Part shown: positions 8,117 to 18,967 of the stretch, piece by piece
Numbering within the stretch: position 1 is the first letter of the stretch
Layout: each line of letters begins with the position of its first letter
Assembly: GCA_041395625.1 (NCBI GenBank)
Contig: JAWLAE010000001.1
Span: 682,001 to 746,000 of the forward strand
Reading direction: 5' to 3'
Source: CADEED01 sp041395625
GTDB lineage: Bacteria > Pseudomonadota > Gammaproteobacteria > Steroidobacterales > Steroidobacteraceae
Length of the DNA stretch: 64,000 bases
Program-made: the position numbers and the translations under genes
Notes under the pieces: model-generated
Told to the model about the DNA's origin: nothing
What the model saw: the letters and a program-made list of their open reading frames with translations, nothing else
The model's database searches: none

Positions 8117-9466
8117 TTGAACGCCAAGTCAGCGACGGAGAGCCAAGCTTATCCCGCCCGACCGTACGCCTGGTTCGTCGTCGTGCTACTAACAATCGCT
8201 TACGCGATCTCCTTGCTCGACCGCTGGATCATCTCCCTGTTGGTCGAGCCGATCAAGGCGCACTTTGGTGTCAGCGACACGCAGATGGGGCTGCTGATGG
8301 GCCCGGTGTTCGCCGTGCTCTATGTGGGCCTCGGTCTGCCGCTGGGCTGGCTGGCGGATCGCTACGATCGCCGCCGGTTGATTGCCGCGGCGATGACGCT
8401 CTGGTGCGCCATGACGGTCTTTTGCGGTCTGGCGCGCAATTTCGGCGAGCTGGTGCTCGCGCGGCTCGGCGTCGGCATCGGTGAAGCGGGGCTGGCGCCG
8501 GCGGCAAATTCCCTGATAGCCGACTACTTTCCGCGCGCCGAGCAGAGTCGCGCGATTTCCTTTTTCAACATGGGTGTCGCTACCGGTCTCGGGATCGCCT
8601 ATTTGATCGGTGGCTATATCGTCGGCTGGATGCAAACCCGACCCGTGATGGAACTGCCCCTGATCGGTGAGCTTGCCACCTGGCAACTCGTGTTCATCGC
8701 GGCGGGCGTGCCGGGGCTCGTGATCGCCGTCGCCATCGGCATGGTGCGGGAGCCCGTGCGCCGCGATCGTCTGGCAGCGGCGGATGCCAGTGTGACGCTG
8801 CGCGATTGCCTGCGATACGTGTTCGAGCGGCGGCGCGCATTTTTCCCGTTGATGATCGGCATGGGGACGTCGCCCTTGATCGGCTACGCCTGGAACTGGC
8901 TGCCGGCGATGTTCACGCGTACCTGGGGCTGGTCGGTGACGGAGCTCGCCAGCGTCTACGGCTGGATACTCGTGGTGTTCGGGCCGCTGGGTGCCCTGTC
9001 GGGCGGCTGGATCGCGACGGCGCTCTATCGACGTGGCCGCAAGGACGCGCCGTACATCGCGACTATCATTGCGCTTGTGTCGATGGTGGTGCTGTCTACG
9101 CTGCTGCCGTTGATGCCGACGGCGGAACTCGCCGCCGTGTTGCTCGTGCCGGCGACCTGGGCCGGTGCGATGAGTACCGCGGCGGGTGTCTCGAGCGCGG
9201 TGTTCCTGGCGAGCGGTGAGTTCCGGGCGCAGGTTGCCGCGATCTACATGGCCACGATCAGTGCGATCGGTTTGCTGTTAGGCCCATCGCTGGTAGGCTG
9301 GCTGAATGACACTTGGTTTACGGATCCGACCGGCATTCGCTACTCGCTGTCGCTGACGGCACTCATCGCGGGCGGTGCATTGACTGCCTATCTGATTACC
9401 GGCCGCCGACACTATGCGCTGGCGGTCGCTGAATTCGAAGCGCTGCGGAGTGCGCCTCGTCCATGA
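8117..9466 (+). CDS. Major facilitator superfamily transporter
   Basis: A 449-residue polytopic membrane protein with about 12 predicted helices. The MFS signature between TM2 and TM3 is visible as GWLADRYDRRRLI, and ARLGVGIGEAGLAPAANSLIADYFP is typical of the organic-anion or hexuronate-like transporters found in catabolic clusters. The start is TTG with GGGGAG six bases upstream; no better start is available before the first helix. The 3' end overlaps the next gene by four bases (ATGA), showing translational coupling. Its likely role is uptake or export of the small molecule handled by the neighbouring enzymes. Confidence 0.88.
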   Translation: MNAKSATESQAYPARPYAWFVVVLLTIAYAISLLDRWIISLLVEPIKAHFGVSDTQMGLLMGPVFAVLYVGLGLPLGWLADRYDRRRLIAAAMTLWCAMTVFCGLARNFGELVLARLGVGIGEAGLAPAANSLIADYFPRAEQSRAISFFNMGVATGLGIAYLIGGYIVGWMQTRPVMELPLIGELATWQLVFIAAGVPGLVIAVAIGMVREPVRRDRLAAADASVTLRDCLRYVFERRRAFFPLMIGMGTSPLIGYAWNWLPAMFTRTWGWSVTELASVYGWILVVFGPLGALSGGWIATALYRRGRKDAPYIATIIALVSMVVLSTLLPLMPTAELAAVLLVPATWAGAMSTAAGVSSAVFLASGEFRAQVAAIYMATISAIGLLLGPSLVGWLNDTWFTDPTGIRYSLSLTALIAGGALTAYLITGRRHYALAVAEFEALRSAPRP

Positions 9467-9885
9467 CGCGCGCCTCGCCAGATAGCGCCATACTGGCCGA
9501 GGCGATCGCGATCGTGCAGACATTCATGCATCATCTGGCCGCACGCGATCTGGTGGCAGCTTCCGCATTGCTCGCCACCGGCTTCACACTGACCACTACG
9601 GGCGGGCAGGTGTTCAGGGAACTCGCGGATTTCGTCGCCCTCAGTCGCGGCCGCAATCGCGCTGTACGCAAGCACGACACGGGCCTCGACGCATGCTTTC
9701 TGAGCGAGGACGAACACGGTCCGCAGGCGGCCGTCTATGTGTTCGGCACCATGTCAGGGGAATGGCTCGATGGCAACTCGTTCCGGGATGTGCGTTACCT
9801 CGATCGGTTCGTGGTACTGCAAGGCAAGATTGCAGTCATGGATATTTACAGCGACATGGCCGAGCATCGCGCCCGCCGGACTTGA
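9463..9885 (+). CDS. NTF2-like/SnoaL-fold protein
   Basis: A 140-residue protein with the pattern of the NTF2-like superfamily: an N-terminal helix pair (AIVQTFMHHLAARDLVAASALLA), a beta strand carrying TLTTTGGQVF, and a C-terminal sheet (DVRYLDRFVVLQGKIAVMDIYSD). The fold forms a small cavity and serves as an isomerase, hydrolase, cyclase or ligand-binding domain. The gene overlaps the MFS gene by four bases and is followed after 12 bases by the second bicupin gene, so it is part of one operon. A catalytic role cannot be deduced from sequence. Confidence 0.7.
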   Translation: MTRASPDSAILAEAIAIVQTFMHHLAARDLVAASALLATGFTLTTTGGQVFRELADFVALSRGRNRAVRKHDTGLDACFLSEDEHGPQAAVYVFGTMSGEWLDGNSFRDVRYLDRFVVLQGKIAVMDIYSDMAEHRARRT

Positions 9886-9897
9886 GCAGCCCGCAAT

Positions 9898-10725
9898 ATG
9901 AGCCGACCCCATATCTGCTTCATCCAGTCCCAGTGTCTTGCCTGGCAGAGTGCGACTGGCTGGGGATTCCCGCAGGCCGAGGTCAAGACGCTCAGTCTCG
10001 ATGAGGACACGGGCGAAGCCACCGCGCTGCTGCGTTGGGCGACCGGCGCGCGCGGCGTACTCGAGGTGCCGGCCGGTCGATCCCTCGAAGTGCTCGTCCT
10101 GCAGGGCGAGCTTGCGATCGATGGCGTGGCGCTAAGCCTGCAAGGCTATCTATTTCGGGTTGCCGAGGCAGCGCGCGGGCTCGCATTCGAATGCGGGCAG
10201 GGAACGACGTTGCTCGTCATGCGCAATCGACTGCGCAACGGCGACTGCGACGTTGCAGTAGCCGATACGTTTGCCGAGCCCTGGCGATTCGGTGCCGAAG
10301 GTTCGGTGACCGGCAAGCCACTCGGCAATGGTCTCGCCACGAAATCACTGCGCTACAACGAAGCAACTGGCGAACGGTCTTTTCTCTACGCCGCTCTGGC
10401 GCAGCATCCGCCGCCTGCGGTGATGGTCGGCAAGTTCGCGCACCCAATGATCGAGGAGCTGTTCTTGCTGGATGGCAGCTACGTATTCGGGGACGTCGGT
10501 CGAATGCGGCGCGGCGCCTATGTCTGGTGGCGCGAGCACGAGTTTCACGGCCCCACGGGCAGCGTGTCGGGCTACCATCTCTTCATCCGTGTGCTCGGCG
10601 GTCCCTTGAGGAATGAGTTCAGCCGTGAACCGGCGCCGTTTTCGTACGGTCCGCCTTATCGACCGGCGTTGCCGCCGGCGCTGCGCACGGTTGCTCGGGA
10701 AACAACAGGAGATCTCAGTTGGTAG
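9898..10725 (+). CDS. Bicupin protein, diverged paralogue of the gene at 7257
   Basis: The 275-residue protein aligns along its length with the product of 7257-8102: FIQSQCLAW at the start, GAYVWWREHEFHGPTGSVSGY near residue 203, GGPLRNEF and PYRPALPPA at the end. The first metal motif of the second cupin domain reads AHPMIEE where the paralogue has THKHVQE, so one histidine ligand is replaced by Met here. This suggests the two copies have different functions or act as a heteromeric pair. It lies within the MFS/NTF2/oxidase operon, and its last bases overlap the FAD oxidase start. Confidence 0.7.
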   Translation: MSRPHICFIQSQCLAWQSATGWGFPQAEVKTLSLDEDTGEATALLRWATGARGVLEVPAGRSLEVLVLQGELAIDGVALSLQGYLFRVAEAARGLAFECGQGTTLLVMRNRLRNGDCDVAVADTFAEPWRFGAEGSVTGKPLGNGLATKSLRYNEATGERSFLYAALAQHPPPAVMVGKFAHPMIEELFLLDGSYVFGDVGRMRRGAYVWWREHEFHGPTGSVSGYHLFIRVLGGPLRNEFSREPAPFSYGPPYRPALPPALRTVARETTGDLSW

Positions 10726-12278
10726 TCAGTGGTGAGCCATTCGCAGCGATCGTCGGCGCGGAGCATGTCCGCACGGACGCAGAATTCTGCCGTTATTTTT
10801 CGCGTGATATCTTCTTTTGGGACGACGCGACAACCGCCGCTGCGGTCGTGGCACCGGCTGACGCGCAGCAAGTGTCGGCCGTTCTAACGGCTGCGGCGGC
10901 ACAGAATCTGCGCATCGCGATACGTGGCGGTGGCATGTCCTACACCGGCGGTTATGTGCCGACTCGCCCGGACACGGTCCTGCTCGATCTGCGCCGCCTC
11001 AATCGGGTTCGAGAGCTCAACGTCACCGATCAGTATCTGACCGTCGAAGCCGGCGCTACCTGGGAGTCGGTCAGTGCAGCGCTGGTGGACACGGGCTTGC
11101 AGCCGAGCCTCAAAGGGCCCTATTCAGGCAACGTCTCCACGGTCGGTGGCGCGTTGTCGCAGGGCGTGGTCGACGAAATGACCGGCGTGCTGTCGCTCGA
11201 AGTCGCGCTGCCGGACGGGTTGTTAGTCCGGACCGGGTCGGCGGCCCGGCAGGATCATCCGTCGCCATTCTTCCGGAATTTCGGACCGGATCTCACCGGC
11301 CTCTTCATCGGCGATGGCGGTACGCTGGGCGTGAAGACCGCGGCGACCCTGGCGCTGGAGCCGGTGCCAGCCGCCAAACAGCACGCGTCATTCGCGTTCG
11401 AGAGCTTTGCCTCGATCACCCGCGCGATGATCGGTTGTGCGCGCCTGAAGCTGCCGAGCCGGATCATGGGCCTCGATCCGAAGAAGAGCCAGAACGCACC
11501 GCGCGTTGGGTTCAAGAGCGCAATCGAGACAGTGGCCAAAGTGGCACTAACCAGTAACAAATTGCGTGGCGGTCTGCGTGACGCATTCGCAATGGCGGCG
11601 GCGGGTCGGAATTTCATGGAGGGTGTCAAGTGGTCGCTGCATATCACCGCGGACGGCACCAGTGAGGTGGCGGCAGAAGCGGCGATTGGCGCGTTCCGGG
11701 AGGTGTGCCTCACCGAGGGACGCGAGATCCCCAATCTGCTGCCGATCGCGCTCGGTGCCCGGCCGTTCTCGGTACGCGGGTTTCTCGGGCCGGACGGCGA
11801 GCGTTGGGTGCCCACCAATGCCGTGCTGGCGCCCTCGAGCGCCAAGGCGGCTGCGCAGCAAGTGCTGCAGTTCTTCGAACGCAATCGGGCGCGCATGCAA
11901 GCCCACGGCATCTGGGAGTCCTACATGCTGGGCGCACGGCCCGGCTTCGTGCTGATCGAGCCCTCGTTCTACTGGCGCGACGAGGTGAGCGCCTTGCACC
12001 TCGATCATCTCGATGCGGCCACCGCGGCCCGATTCACCGATCGGGCGCCGGATCCGGCAGCGCGGCGCTGCGTCATGGAACTGCGCCAGGAGCTGATCCA
12101 GTTGTTCGAGAGTCTGGGAGCCGCGCACGTGCAACTGGCACGAGCCTACCGATTCGATGCGCGCCTCGACCCTGCAACGCAGCAACTGTGGCGCACGCTG
12201 CGCGCGGCACTCGATCCTGAGGGCCGCATCAGCAGCGATAATCTTCGACGATTGACGCAGTCGGGCGACAGGACTTAA
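10719..12278 (+). CDS. GlcD-type FAD-binding oxidoreductase
   Basis: The 519-residue protein has the PCMH-type FAD-binding fold: IAIRGGGMSYTGGY near residue 67 (pyrophosphate loop), VEAGATWESV, GNVSTVGGALSQG near residue 140 and GDGGTLGVKTAATLAL near residue 202. This resembles 2-hydroxyacid and alcohol/phenol oxidases of the GlcD/VAO group, which oxidise C-OH to carbonyl. The TTG start has AGGAG seven bases upstream and overlaps the bicupin gene by seven bases, so it closes the operon. The substrate is unknown. It is cytoplasmic, with no signal peptide. Confidence 0.8.
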   Translation: MVVSGEPFAAIVGAEHVRTDAEFCRYFSRDIFFWDDATTAAAVVAPADAQQVSAVLTAAAAQNLRIAIRGGGMSYTGGYVPTRPDTVLLDLRRLNRVRELNVTDQYLTVEAGATWESVSAALVDTGLQPSLKGPYSGNVSTVGGALSQGVVDEMTGVLSLEVALPDGLLVRTGSAARQDHPSPFFRNFGPDLTGLFIGDGGTLGVKTAATLALEPVPAAKQHASFAFESFASITRAMIGCARLKLPSRIMGLDPKKSQNAPRVGFKSAIETVAKVALTSNKLRGGLRDAFAMAAAGRNFMEGVKWSLHITADGTSEVAAEAAIGAFREVCLTEGREIPNLLPIALGARPFSVRGFLGPDGERWVPTNAVLAPSSAKAAAQQVLQFFERNRARMQAHGIWESYMLGARPGFVLIEPSFYWRDEVSALHLDHLDAATAARFTDRAPDPAARRCVMELRQELIQLFESLGAAHVQLARAYRFDARLDPATQQLWRTLRAALDPEGRISSDNLRRLTQSGDRT

Positions 12279-12403
12279 CAATAATGTGATTCAAGTCGTG
12301 CGGCCTTCTGCACTTGCCACTAGACTTCACAACAGGCCGTAAGCCCCAGTCTTGGCTCGGGTTTTCGGCCAGTCGCGTATTCATTTTCTGATCCTGGGTA
12401 AGC

Positions 12404-13786
12404 ATGTCGACGAGACTGTTCGGCGTCGTCTGGTATCTGCCGCTGTTGCTCCTTGCTGTGGTCGAGGTTGCCGCGCTGGTCAGTGCCTATCTGATCGCCG
12501 TCACGATTCTGCAATCGATGGTCAGCTCGCCGGCATTCAGCTGGCAGGGCGCGCTGCTGTTCGCGTTGATAACGCTGGTGGCCTTTGCGGGGCTGGGCTT
12601 GTTCAGCCGTCGGCAACGTGCCAATCGCAAGGGCATCATGTTGCGGGTCGCGGTGGGCATCATGGTCGGAGCTATGGTCTCGTGGGTGCTCGCCCGCTGG
12701 CTCGGCTGGCCCGGGCCAAGCGTGCCGCAGCTGGTCATCGCTGCAACGATCGCGGTGTTCCTGACGGTGCTGCTGCGACTGCTCGCCGAAAAGCTCGTCA
12801 GCGAGGATGTCTTCCGCCGGCGTGTCATCGTCTTCGGCGGTGGGCAGCGCGCGGCGAGTATCGCCGGGTTGCGACGGCGCGTCGACCAGCGCGGCTTCAA
12901 GTTGTTGGGATTCCTGCCGTCCGAAGGTGAGGCGGCGGTTGTCGATGCTGCACGGATGTTGCCGGGCAACCGGCCGCTCCTCGATCTGGCGCGCGAACTG
13001 CAGGCGGACGAAATCGTCGTTGCCATGGACGATCGGCGGCGGTCGTTCCCGATCGCCGATCTGCTCGAGTGCCGCTTCGACGGCATCGAAGTGACCGAGC
13101 TCGTGACGTTTCTCGAACGCGAGACGGGCAAAGTGCATCTCGATGTGCTCAATCCCAGCTGGCTGATATTCGGCGCAGGTTTTCGTCGTGACCATCTGCG
13201 GCTCGCGTCCGAGCGGGCGCTCGACCTGTTTGCGTGTGTAGCGCTGCTGCTGCTCGTGTGGCCGTTGATGCTGCTGACAGCGATTGCGATCATGCTCGAG
13301 GATGGCCCGCGCGCGCCGATCTTCTATCGGCAGACTCGCGTCGGTTTTCGCGGCAAGAACTTTCAGGTCATCAAATTCCGCAGCATGCGCGTCGATGCCG
13401 AGAAGGCGGGTGCCCAATGGGCGCAGGCTAACGACACGCGCGTGACGCGCGTGGGTGCGATCATCCGCAAGCTGCGCATCGATGAGTTGCCGCAGCTCAT
13501 CAATGTCCTGCGCGGGGATATGAGTTTCGTCGGGCCGCGACCGGAACGGCCGGAGTTCGTGGCCAACCTGTCGGCGCAGATCCCGTATTACCAGGAGCGC
13601 CACTTCGTCAAGCCGGGGATCACGGGCTGGGCGCAGGTCTGCTATCCCTACGGCGCCTCGGAAACCGACGCTGCGGAGAAGCTGCAATACGATCTTTACT
13701 ACGTCAAGAACCACAGTCTGCTGTTCGACATCATGATCCTGCTGCAGACAGCCGAAGTGGTGTTGCTCGGCAAAGGCGCGCGCTAG
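12404..13786 (+). CDS. XrtA-system initiating sugar-phosphate transferase (polyprenyl glycosylphosphotransferase)
   Basis: A 460-residue membrane enzyme predicted to transfer a sugar-1-phosphate from a nucleotide sugar to undecaprenyl phosphate, the first step of exopolysaccharide repeat assembly. Four N-terminal helices (about residues 5-120) are followed by a Rossmann-like domain and a C-terminal catalytic domain. That domain carries FYRQTRVGFRGKNFQVIKFRSM, then LRIDELPQLINVLRGDMSFVGPRPERPEF and GITGWAQV, the signature of WbaP/WcaJ enzymes. The ITGWAQV ending and position next to prsK match the subfamily associated with XrtA loci. It heads the gene block that runs to 24306. Confidence 0.92.
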   Translation: MSTRLFGVVWYLPLLLLAVVEVAALVSAYLIAVTILQSMVSSPAFSWQGALLFALITLVAFAGLGLFSRRQRANRKGIMLRVAVGIMVGAMVSWVLARWLGWPGPSVPQLVIAATIAVFLTVLLRLLAEKLVSEDVFRRRVIVFGGGQRAASIAGLRRRVDQRGFKLLGFLPSEGEAAVVDAARMLPGNRPLLDLARELQADEIVVAMDDRRRSFPIADLLECRFDGIEVTELVTFLERETGKVHLDVLNPSWLIFGAGFRRDHLRLASERALDLFACVALLLLVWPLMLLTAIAIMLEDGPRAPIFYRQTRVGFRGKNFQVIKFRSMRVDAEKAGAQWAQANDTRVTRVGAIIRKLRIDELPQLINVLRGDMSFVGPRPERPEFVANLSAQIPYYQERHFVKPGITGWAQVCYPYGASETDAAEKLQYDLYYVKNHSLLFDIMILLQTAEVVLLGKGAR

Positions 13787-13802
13787 TGCAGGCGAGGCTG
13801 CC

Positions 13803-15891
13803 GTGAAATTCGGCGTCTTCAGCTATGGCTTGGCCGCGCTGGCCTTCGCGCTGCTCGCGTTTCTGCTGCGCCCGGCACGGCGTGAAGCATCGGCGCCGGA
13901 CATGCGCCTGTGGATTGCCGCCTGGGGCACGAGTGTTTGGGCATTGCTGCTCGCCGCGGACGTTCACTGGCGGTTTCTCAGCTTTCCGCTGCTGGTGGCG
14001 ATCGAGTCGTTACACGCTGGGTTGTGGCTCTGGCTGCTGGCGAGTCTGGCACGGCTGCAGAATCAACCGCGTTGGGTGGTCGTGACGATGCTGGCGGCGG
14101 GGCCCGTGGCCGCCGCGCTGGCGTTCGCGGTGGAGTGGCTGGCATTGCCGCTCGCCCCGTACCTTGCCTACCTGGGTCTGCTCGTCGCGCTGGTGGGCGT
14201 ATTCTCGCTGGAGCAGGTGTATCGCAATGCCGAACAGGCTGGCCTCACGCCCGCGCGCTGGCTGTGTCTTGGCATCGCCGGCGTGTTCGTCCTCGATCTG
14301 TTCGTGTTCGCCGAGAGTGTGCTGGTACAGGAGTTCGACCGCACGGCATGGGAAGTTCGTGGGCTGATACTCGCGACGCTGGTATTGCCGATCGGCTTCG
14401 CGGCGCGCCGCATGCCGGACTGGTCGGTGGACATCTTCGTCTCGCGGCACGTCGTCTACTACTCCACCTCGTTCCTGTTGGTAGGCGCATATCTGGTGAT
14501 GATGAGCCTCGGCGGCCTGTACGTGCGCGAAAGCGGCGGTGGCTGGGGGCCGACCGCGCAGCTGTTCTTTCTGTTGGCCTCCGGCGTGCTGCTCGCAACC
14601 CTGCTGTTCTCAGGCAGCATCCGCCGCAAGCTCAAGGTGTTCCTCGCCAAGAATTTCTTTCGCAACAAATATGACTACCGGATCGAATGGCTGCGGTTCA
14701 TCAGCACGTTGTCGGAGCGCGGTCCGCACGAATCGTTCCATCAGACTGCGATCCGTGCCGTCGCCCAGATCATCGAGAGTCCGCGCGCCATCTTGTGGGT
14801 GCGTGACACTGGCAATGGTGCGCTGCGCCCGATCGCCGGGTGGCCGCGTACCGATGACGCGGAACTGTCCGATGCGGGCGTGTTGTCATCCAGTACGCCC
14901 TTGGTGTTGTTCCTCGAGCGCACCAAGTGGGTCGTCGACCTGAAACAACGCCACGAGCAGCCGGAGTTGTACGATGACCTCGCGATCGAGGAGCGTCTGC
15001 TGATGCTCGGCCCGGACGCGCTGCTCGTGCCGCTGTTCAATCTCGATCAGCTCTATGGCTGTCTGCTGCTGGCGCGCCGACCGGGCTTCGGTAAGCTGTC
15101 GTTCGAAGATCTAGATCTGCTGAAGACCGTCGGCCGGCACATCGCGGCTCACCTTTCGCAGGAAGAGATGGATCGGCGGCTGAACGAGAGCCGCCAGTTC
15201 GAGGCCTTCTCGCGGTTCGCCGCATTCGTCATGCACGATCTGAAGAATTCCACGGCGCAGCTCAAGTTGATCGTCCACAACGCGGAGCGCCACAAGCGCA
15301 ACCCAGAGTTCGTCGATGATGCGATCGCGACGATCGCCAATACGGTGGAGCGCATGAGCAAGCTGCTGACGCAGCTCGGGCAAGGTGGGGTCAGCGGCAC
15401 GTTGCGGGAGGCGGACCTCGCCCAGATTGCTGAGCAGGCCGTGTCGCGCTGCGCGGATCGCGCGCCGGCACCGCTGCTGAAAATCAATGCGCGACCGCGC
15501 GTACGCGCCGACACGGAGCGCCTGTCGAGCGTCGTCGAGCATATCGTGCGCAATGCACAGGATGCGTCCGTGCCCAATGGCGAAGTGCGGGTCGAGGTGG
15601 ATTTCGAGTACGGCGAGCCGCGCCTGCGAATCAGTGACAATGGTGTCGGCATGGACGGCGAGTTCCTGCGCGAGAGGCTGTTTCGGCCGTTCGATACGAC
15701 CAAGGGCGCACGTGGCATGGGTATCGGCGCCTATCAGGCACGCGAATACCTGCGGTCGTTGGGCGGTGACGTGCGCGTCAGCTCGAGGCTGGGCCGCGGC
15801 ACCGTTTTCGAGCTGGTGTTTCCGGTGACCGGCGCGGGTGCTGCAGATCCGGATCATAGTCCCACGACCGTCGAGAGAGACGAGGCAGCGC

Positions 15892-15902
<11 letters not shown>
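13803..15902 (+). CDS. prsK: PEP-CTERM/XrtA-system histidine kinase PrsK
   Basis: A 699-residue sensor kinase: about eight N-terminal membrane helices (residues 1-280), a GAF domain (about 300-450), a phosphoacceptor His478 in FVMHDLKNS, and an ATPase domain with DNGVGM at 612-617 and GMGIGAY. Membrane helices followed by GAF and kinase domains define PrsK. PrsK is known to signal to PrsR and so to sigma-54 promoters of PEP-CTERM genes. It starts with GTG after a GAGG site and overlaps prsR by 11 bases. The stimulus is unknown. Confidence 0.93.
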
Positions 15903-17313
<1,411 letters not shown>

Positions 17314-17366
17314 GAGGACGGTCACAGCCACTGTATCGCTTGCTGGAGAGTCCGGTTTTGGCACCA

Positions 17367-17382
17367 GTTGCCGCGCGGCAAC
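17367..17382. repeat. 16-bp perfect palindrome in the prsR-xrtA gap
   Basis: GTTGCCGC followed by its reverse complement, 54 bases after prsR and 37 bases before the xrtA ATG. It could be an operator, an attenuating hairpin or an mRNA processing stem; nothing in the sequence decides between these. Confidence 0.45.
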
Positions 17383-17419
17383 GCGGCACAATGACGCCTT
17401 GCATTGGCATCCGGATCGC

Positions 17420-18967
17420 ATGACTACTGTTACTTCTGGCAGGCAGCCCACGGTGACACTGACGCGTTTTGTGCCGCTCGCGGTGGTCCTGGCGGTCAGC
17501 GCGGCTGTCTACCCGATGCTGGTGCCGTTGCGGGTGCTGTGGGTCGATCTGCAGGACGCCGGCTACGGCCATGGCCCCTTGCTCGCGGCAGTGGTCGCTT
17601 GGCTGATCGTGCGCGCCAGCAGCGCCGAGGATCGTCCGCACAACGGCAGCCCGTGGGCGTGTGCCGCGCTCGTGTTCGTCTCGATCGCCTGGGCGGCTGC
17701 AGCGGTGTCATCGACTACCTCGGCCGCACAAGCGCTATGGCCGCTGATGTGCTGGCTGGTGCTGGCGGCGGCCTACGGTTGGCGGAGCGCGCGCCGCTTT
17801 GCCTTGCCACTCGGATTGTTGTATTTCGCGCTGCCCGTCTGGGGACCACTTACCGACCTCGTGCTCTGGCCGCTCACCATCAAGGCGTCCTCGCTCGGGG
17901 TGCAGTTGTTAGGGCTGAATGCGTACGTCGATCGCAACTTCGTCTACATCCCGTCGGGCGCTTTCGAGATCATCAGTGGCTGCAGTGGTCAGCACTTTTT
18001 TCTGGTGGCGACCGTCATCGGTCTGTTGATCGCGTATCTGAACGAGCTGCGCGGCCGGCAATTCGTGCTGGTCGTGGGCGTCGCCGTGGTTCTGGCGATG
18101 GTCATGAACTGGGTCCGGGTCACGGCCATCATCGCGGTCGGCTATGCCACCGAGATGCAGCATCCGATCGTGGCGGAAGGTCATCTGCTGTTCGGCTGGA
18201 TCCTGTTCGCGGCGGTGCTGGTCCTCTACATCCTGTGGGCGCGCTACTACCTGGGCCGCCTGCCCGCGCTCGCGGCCGAACGTCCGCCGGTCGCCGCGCA
18301 CCACGCGGCGGCATCGCCACGCCGGAGCGGTGCGCTGCTCGCATTGGGGCTGGTCGCGGCGCTGGTGGGGCCGCTCTGGTATGCCGCAGCGCAAGCGCGG
18401 GTCGCCGCAGTCGCGCAGCTGCCCGTGCGCCTGCGAATGCCCAGCACCGCGGTGAGCTGGATCGGACCTCTGGCTGGCGAGAGCCCGCTGCAGCCGGAGT
18501 TCCCCGCTGTCGCGCTCGAGCGACGCGCTATCTACCAGTCCGCGGACAATGCGAGCCTGGCTGTGCATGTGTACGCCAACCTGTTCGTCGAGCAGGAGCA
18601 GGGGGCCGAACTGGTCGGCTACGGCAATGTCGTGCTGCCGGAGGCGGATTGGACTGCCGGTTCGGTAGAAACTTTTCAATCGTTGGCAACCCCAAGTGTC
18701 GTGCCGCGCTATCGTGCGTACACTGCGCTGGGTCACGCGGGTGAACGGTGGCTGTTCCGTCAGACCTACGTCATCGCAGGGCAACAGATCGCGAGCGATT
18801 GGGAGTCGAAGGTGGCGCTGGCTGTCAGCCTGTTGCGGCTGCGGCCGCCGCGCGCCGGACTCGTGTTGTTCGCAGTTGCCTGTGGCGCCGATTGCGAGGC
18901 AGTCAGCAGCGCTATGGAGCAAGCCTGGACGGCGATCGTGCCGGGGCTGCTGGACAATTATCAATGA
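17420..18967 (+). CDS. xrtA: Exosortase A fused to an EpsI-like domain
   Basis: A 515-residue protein. The N-terminal 280 residues form the eight-helix exosortase fold with the complete catalytic set Cys188 (SGCSGQHFF), Arg233 (NWVRV) and His255 (EGHLLFGW). Exosortases cleave PEP-CTERM tails at the inner membrane and are thought to transfer the protein onward to the cell envelope. After a last helix (about 300-320) comes an EpsI-like periplasmic domain to the C-terminus. The ATG at 17420 is chosen; a TTG at 17399 is possible. The stop overlaps the prsT ATG (ATGA). Confidence 0.95.
   Translation: MTTVTSGRQPTVTLTRFVPLAVVLAVSAAVYPMLVPLRVLWVDLQDAGYGHGPLLAAVVAWLIVRASSAEDRPHNGSPWACAALVFVSIAWAAAAVSSTTSAAQALWPLMCWLVLAAAYGWRSARRFALPLGLLYFALPVWGPLTDLVLWPLTIKASSLGVQLLGLNAYVDRNFVYIPSGAFEIISGCSGQHFFLVATVIGLLIAYLNELRGRQFVLVVGVAVVLAMVMNWVRVTAIIAVGYATEMQHPIVAEGHLLFGWILFAAVLVLYILWARYYLGRLPALAAERPPVAAHHAAASPRRSGALLALGLVAALVGPLWYAAAQARVAAVAQLPVRLRMPSTAVSWIGPLAGESPLQPEFPAVALERRAIYQSADNASLAVHVYANLFVEQEQGAELVGYGNVVLPEADWTAGSVETFQSLATPSVVPRYRAYTALGHAGERWLFRQTYVIAGQQIASDWESKVALAVSLLRLRPPRAGLVLFAVACGADCEAVSSAMEQAWTAIVPGLLDNYQ

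Noticed and set aside
12320..13714. Long minus-strand frame (464 codons) opposite the sugar transferase
   Set aside because: It is antisense to a clear polyprenyl glycosylphosphotransferase, is rich in Arg/Gln/His and has no motifs; such mirror frames are usual in high-GC DNA.
17358..17372. Sigma-54-like TTGGCAC...TTGCC before xrtA
   Set aside because: The spacing between the two elements is three instead of five bases, so GG and GC are 10 rather than 12 apart; sigma-54 does not tolerate this.
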